A DNA stretch of 62,000 bases, from NCBI GenBank assembly GCA_905221605.1, contig CAJNDS010002369.1, positions 293,655-355,654 of the forward strand, given 5' to 3'. This stretch comes from Symbiodinium natans. Taxonomy: Eukaryota > Sar > Dinophyceae > Suessiales > Symbiodiniaceae. The notes below the pieces were generated by a model. That model saw only the letters and a list, made by a program, of their open reading frames with translations. It was not told where the DNA came from and did no database searches. How positions within the stretch are numbered: position 1 is the stretch's first letter; each line of letters begins with the position of its first letter. Both the position numbers and the translations under genes were made by a program. This document shows positions 60,277 to 62,000 of the stretch, piece after piece.

Positions 60277-60470
60277 GATTAAATAATCTAAATTATTTAA
60301 ATAATTTACATAATGTAAATAATTTAAATAGTTTAAAGAATTTCAATCCGAAAAGGGGGGGGGAACCACCCTCCCCGCCCCCTAAGAATTAGATAGTTTA
60401 AATAATTTCAATCCGAAACCTCCCCGTCGTATTTAAACTATTTATTATTATTTAATTCTTGGGAGGGGGG
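60277..60470. repeat. AT-rich palindromic block between duplication copies
   Basis: Words such as aataatttaaataatt with ggggggggaacc and ccccgccccc boxes: the same theme of AT dyads with GC boxes, but a third sequence family. Confidence 0.7.
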
Positions 60471-60486
60471 AAGCTCCGGGCAACAA

Positions 60487-61455
60487 TTTAGCCAAATCGA
60501 GCCGCGCATTTCTCATCGCATACGAAGAGCAGCCCGATTTGGCCAAATTTTGCCCGAAGGCTGCCCGGCAAAATTTGGCCAAATCGAGCCGCGCCTTTCT
60601 CATCGCCTACGAAGAGCAGCCCGATTTGGCCAAATTTTGCCCGAAAGCTGCCCGGCAAAATTTGGCCAAATCGAGCCGCACCTTTCTCATCGCCTACGAA
60701 GAGCAGCCCGATTTGGCCAACTTTTGCCCGAAGGCTGCCCGGCAAAATTCGGCCAAATCGAGCCGCGCATTTCTCATCGCGTACGACGAGCAGCCCGATT
60801 TGGCCAAATTTTGCACGCAGACTGTCCGGCAAAATTTGGCCAAATCCAGCCGCACGTTTCCCATTGTTGGGCCCTTTGGGGCCTTTTTTTTGGGGCCAAA
60901 TTAGGCCAAAAGGGCAAATGTTGCCCAAAATTAGCCAAAGGAGAAAAACAGAACCCACTTCATAAACTGTATAAACCTTATAAGTAGTTTATTATAATTC
61001 TTTTTACCCCACCCCCCCCAGCCCTCCTCCACCTTTCGTGCCCTCTACCTCAAAAACGAAAGCTTGTACTTGTACTTGTACTTGCAATGAACTCTGATAG
61101 GCGCAGAGTGTGCCTAGGTCACTTGAGAAGTTTTGAGTGGTGCAGCAAACCCAGCTGATGCTCATGATTTCTCTCTCCCTATTTATGGGCGATGGAACGG
61201 GTGTCTTTTTGATAGTTTTTCTGCATCTTCAAGGGAGAAAAAGGAAAAGTAACGTAAGAAATAGGGAGGGACATTGAAGGGCTCCTCTCTTTACTTAGTC
61301 AGTCCCTGTCCTCTCTTCTTATCTGTTGTTTTTTTCAGTCGCTTCAAAACGCAAAATAAGGGAAAGGCGATTTCCTGAAGACGAGGAAGGGCACCTATCT
61401 GTGAATAGCAAGATTGGGGTTTTCTAATTAGGGAGAGACAAGGGAGATGTATCAA
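60487..61455. repeat. 1.0-kb segment, duplication copy 2
   Basis: Contains four to five 87-bp hairpin units (about 60487-60870) and the same right flank as copy 1. The copy is slightly shorter in the polypurine part. Confidence 0.9.
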
Positions 61456-62000
61456 GCTCTGCGACAAGTTTTGTCACTCCGTCTCCTTGCTTCCTGTCTG
61501 TTTTATTCCTTGCAGAGATAAGGGAGAGAGGATAGATAAAGAAGAGTGCCATCTTCTTTGCGCCTTGTTTTGTCTCTCCCTCTCCTTTATTCATCTCTCT
61601 TCTATTCTTTTCTTGGCTCTTCCCATTAAAATTGTGTTCCTTTTTATCGCTCCTCTCTCCTTCTCTTTCCCTTCTCTTCTCCTGTTCCCCTTAAAATGAC
61701 AAAAACACAAGAAAGGAAGAACAAGAGGGGAATGGAGGCCCTGTTCCTTTCTTCTCCTGTTTCAATGGATGGGGAAATTGAGCGGGGTTGGCTCTTTGCC
61801 CGTAGACCCTCCCCATGCTTCTGTTCCCAAACGGAAAAAGCGAACGGGTTCCTGAAGAGGAGAGAGGGCGCCTGTTTTTTAATTATAGGAGGAAAAGGGA
61901 AAGACAAGGAAGGGAGAGATGATAGATAAAGAAGAGTGCAATCCGTTTCCTTGTTTCTTGTCTCTTCTCTTCTTTTCGATACCCTTCCAGAAAATTAAGA
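61456..62000. repeat. polypurine/polypyrimidine sequence
   Basis: Long purine-rich and pyrimidine-rich runs. ggatagataaagaagagtgc occurs near 61531 with a close copy near 61920, a period of about 390 bp. ORFs on both strands are low complexity and not supported. Confidence 0.6.

Noticed and set aside
59238-60987. 156-178-codon ORFs on both strands over the 87-bp arrays
   Set aside because: The period of 87 bp keeps frames open on both strands at once; no start context or known family.
1-62000. tRNA or rRNA genes
   Set aside because: I saw no cloverleaf with conserved A/B boxes and no conserved rRNA core; a tRNAscan/Infernal run would be decisive.

Overview
The window reads as nuclear DNA of a protist, most likely a dinoflagellate (Symbiodiniaceae-like). 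This is an inference from several things visible in the sequence. Introns have GC, GA or GT donors and AG acceptors. Several families of short, mutually similar introns (introner elements) carry terminal inverted repeats and target-site duplications. Every gene recognised here is on the minus strand, as in a unidirectional cluster. MORN repeats are prominent and the telomere-type heptamer is TTTAGGG. There is no prokaryotic gene organisation. The frequent lone ORFs are mostly shadows of exons or translations of repeats.

Layout. (1) 1-9.97 kb is repetitive and I see no gene: an AT-rich hairpin array with GC-rich boxes (1-2440, remnant 4038-4470), a roughly 500-bp element in three copies, a degenerate ~30-bp minisatellite (4480-9600) and a TAT/TAC microsatellite. 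(2) 9.97-56.35 kb is the gene domain. Short exons are separated by introns and spacers full of TTTAGGG/CCCTAAA telomere-type repeats in both orientations. (3) 56.43-62 kb is repetitive again: eleven copies of a TTTTAAGG-rich unit with a GC box, an 87-bp array in which each unit is a near-perfect hairpin, a ~1.2-kb direct duplication, and polypurine/polypyrimidine sequence.

Recognised genes, all minus strand. An intronless ORF has a membrane anchor, a WWE domain and a PARP catalytic domain (14576-16414). A J-domain gene has three exons (16881-18052). An unnamed acidic protein ends in a Cys-rich segment (18650-20464). A complete two-exon 78-residue gene lies at 27456-27805. An OST-alpha/TMEM184-type membrane protein is rebuilt from seven exons (33803-35342). 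A two-exon gene end is at 35991-36375. A MORN-repeat gene has at least 12 exons (36841-45426), most splice junctions restoring the MORN register exactly. A two-exon gene fragment is at 49731-50126. Two exons of a cysteinyl-tRNA synthetase C-terminus are at 52517-52998. Many further 60-250-bp blocks look coding but I cannot name them or fix the strand.

Main point: in genes whose splicing can be checked by protein register, the telomere-type arrays and the introner elements both lie inside introns. The introners supply part of their own splice sites from the duplicated target. The arrays are therefore internal DNA, not a chromosome end.
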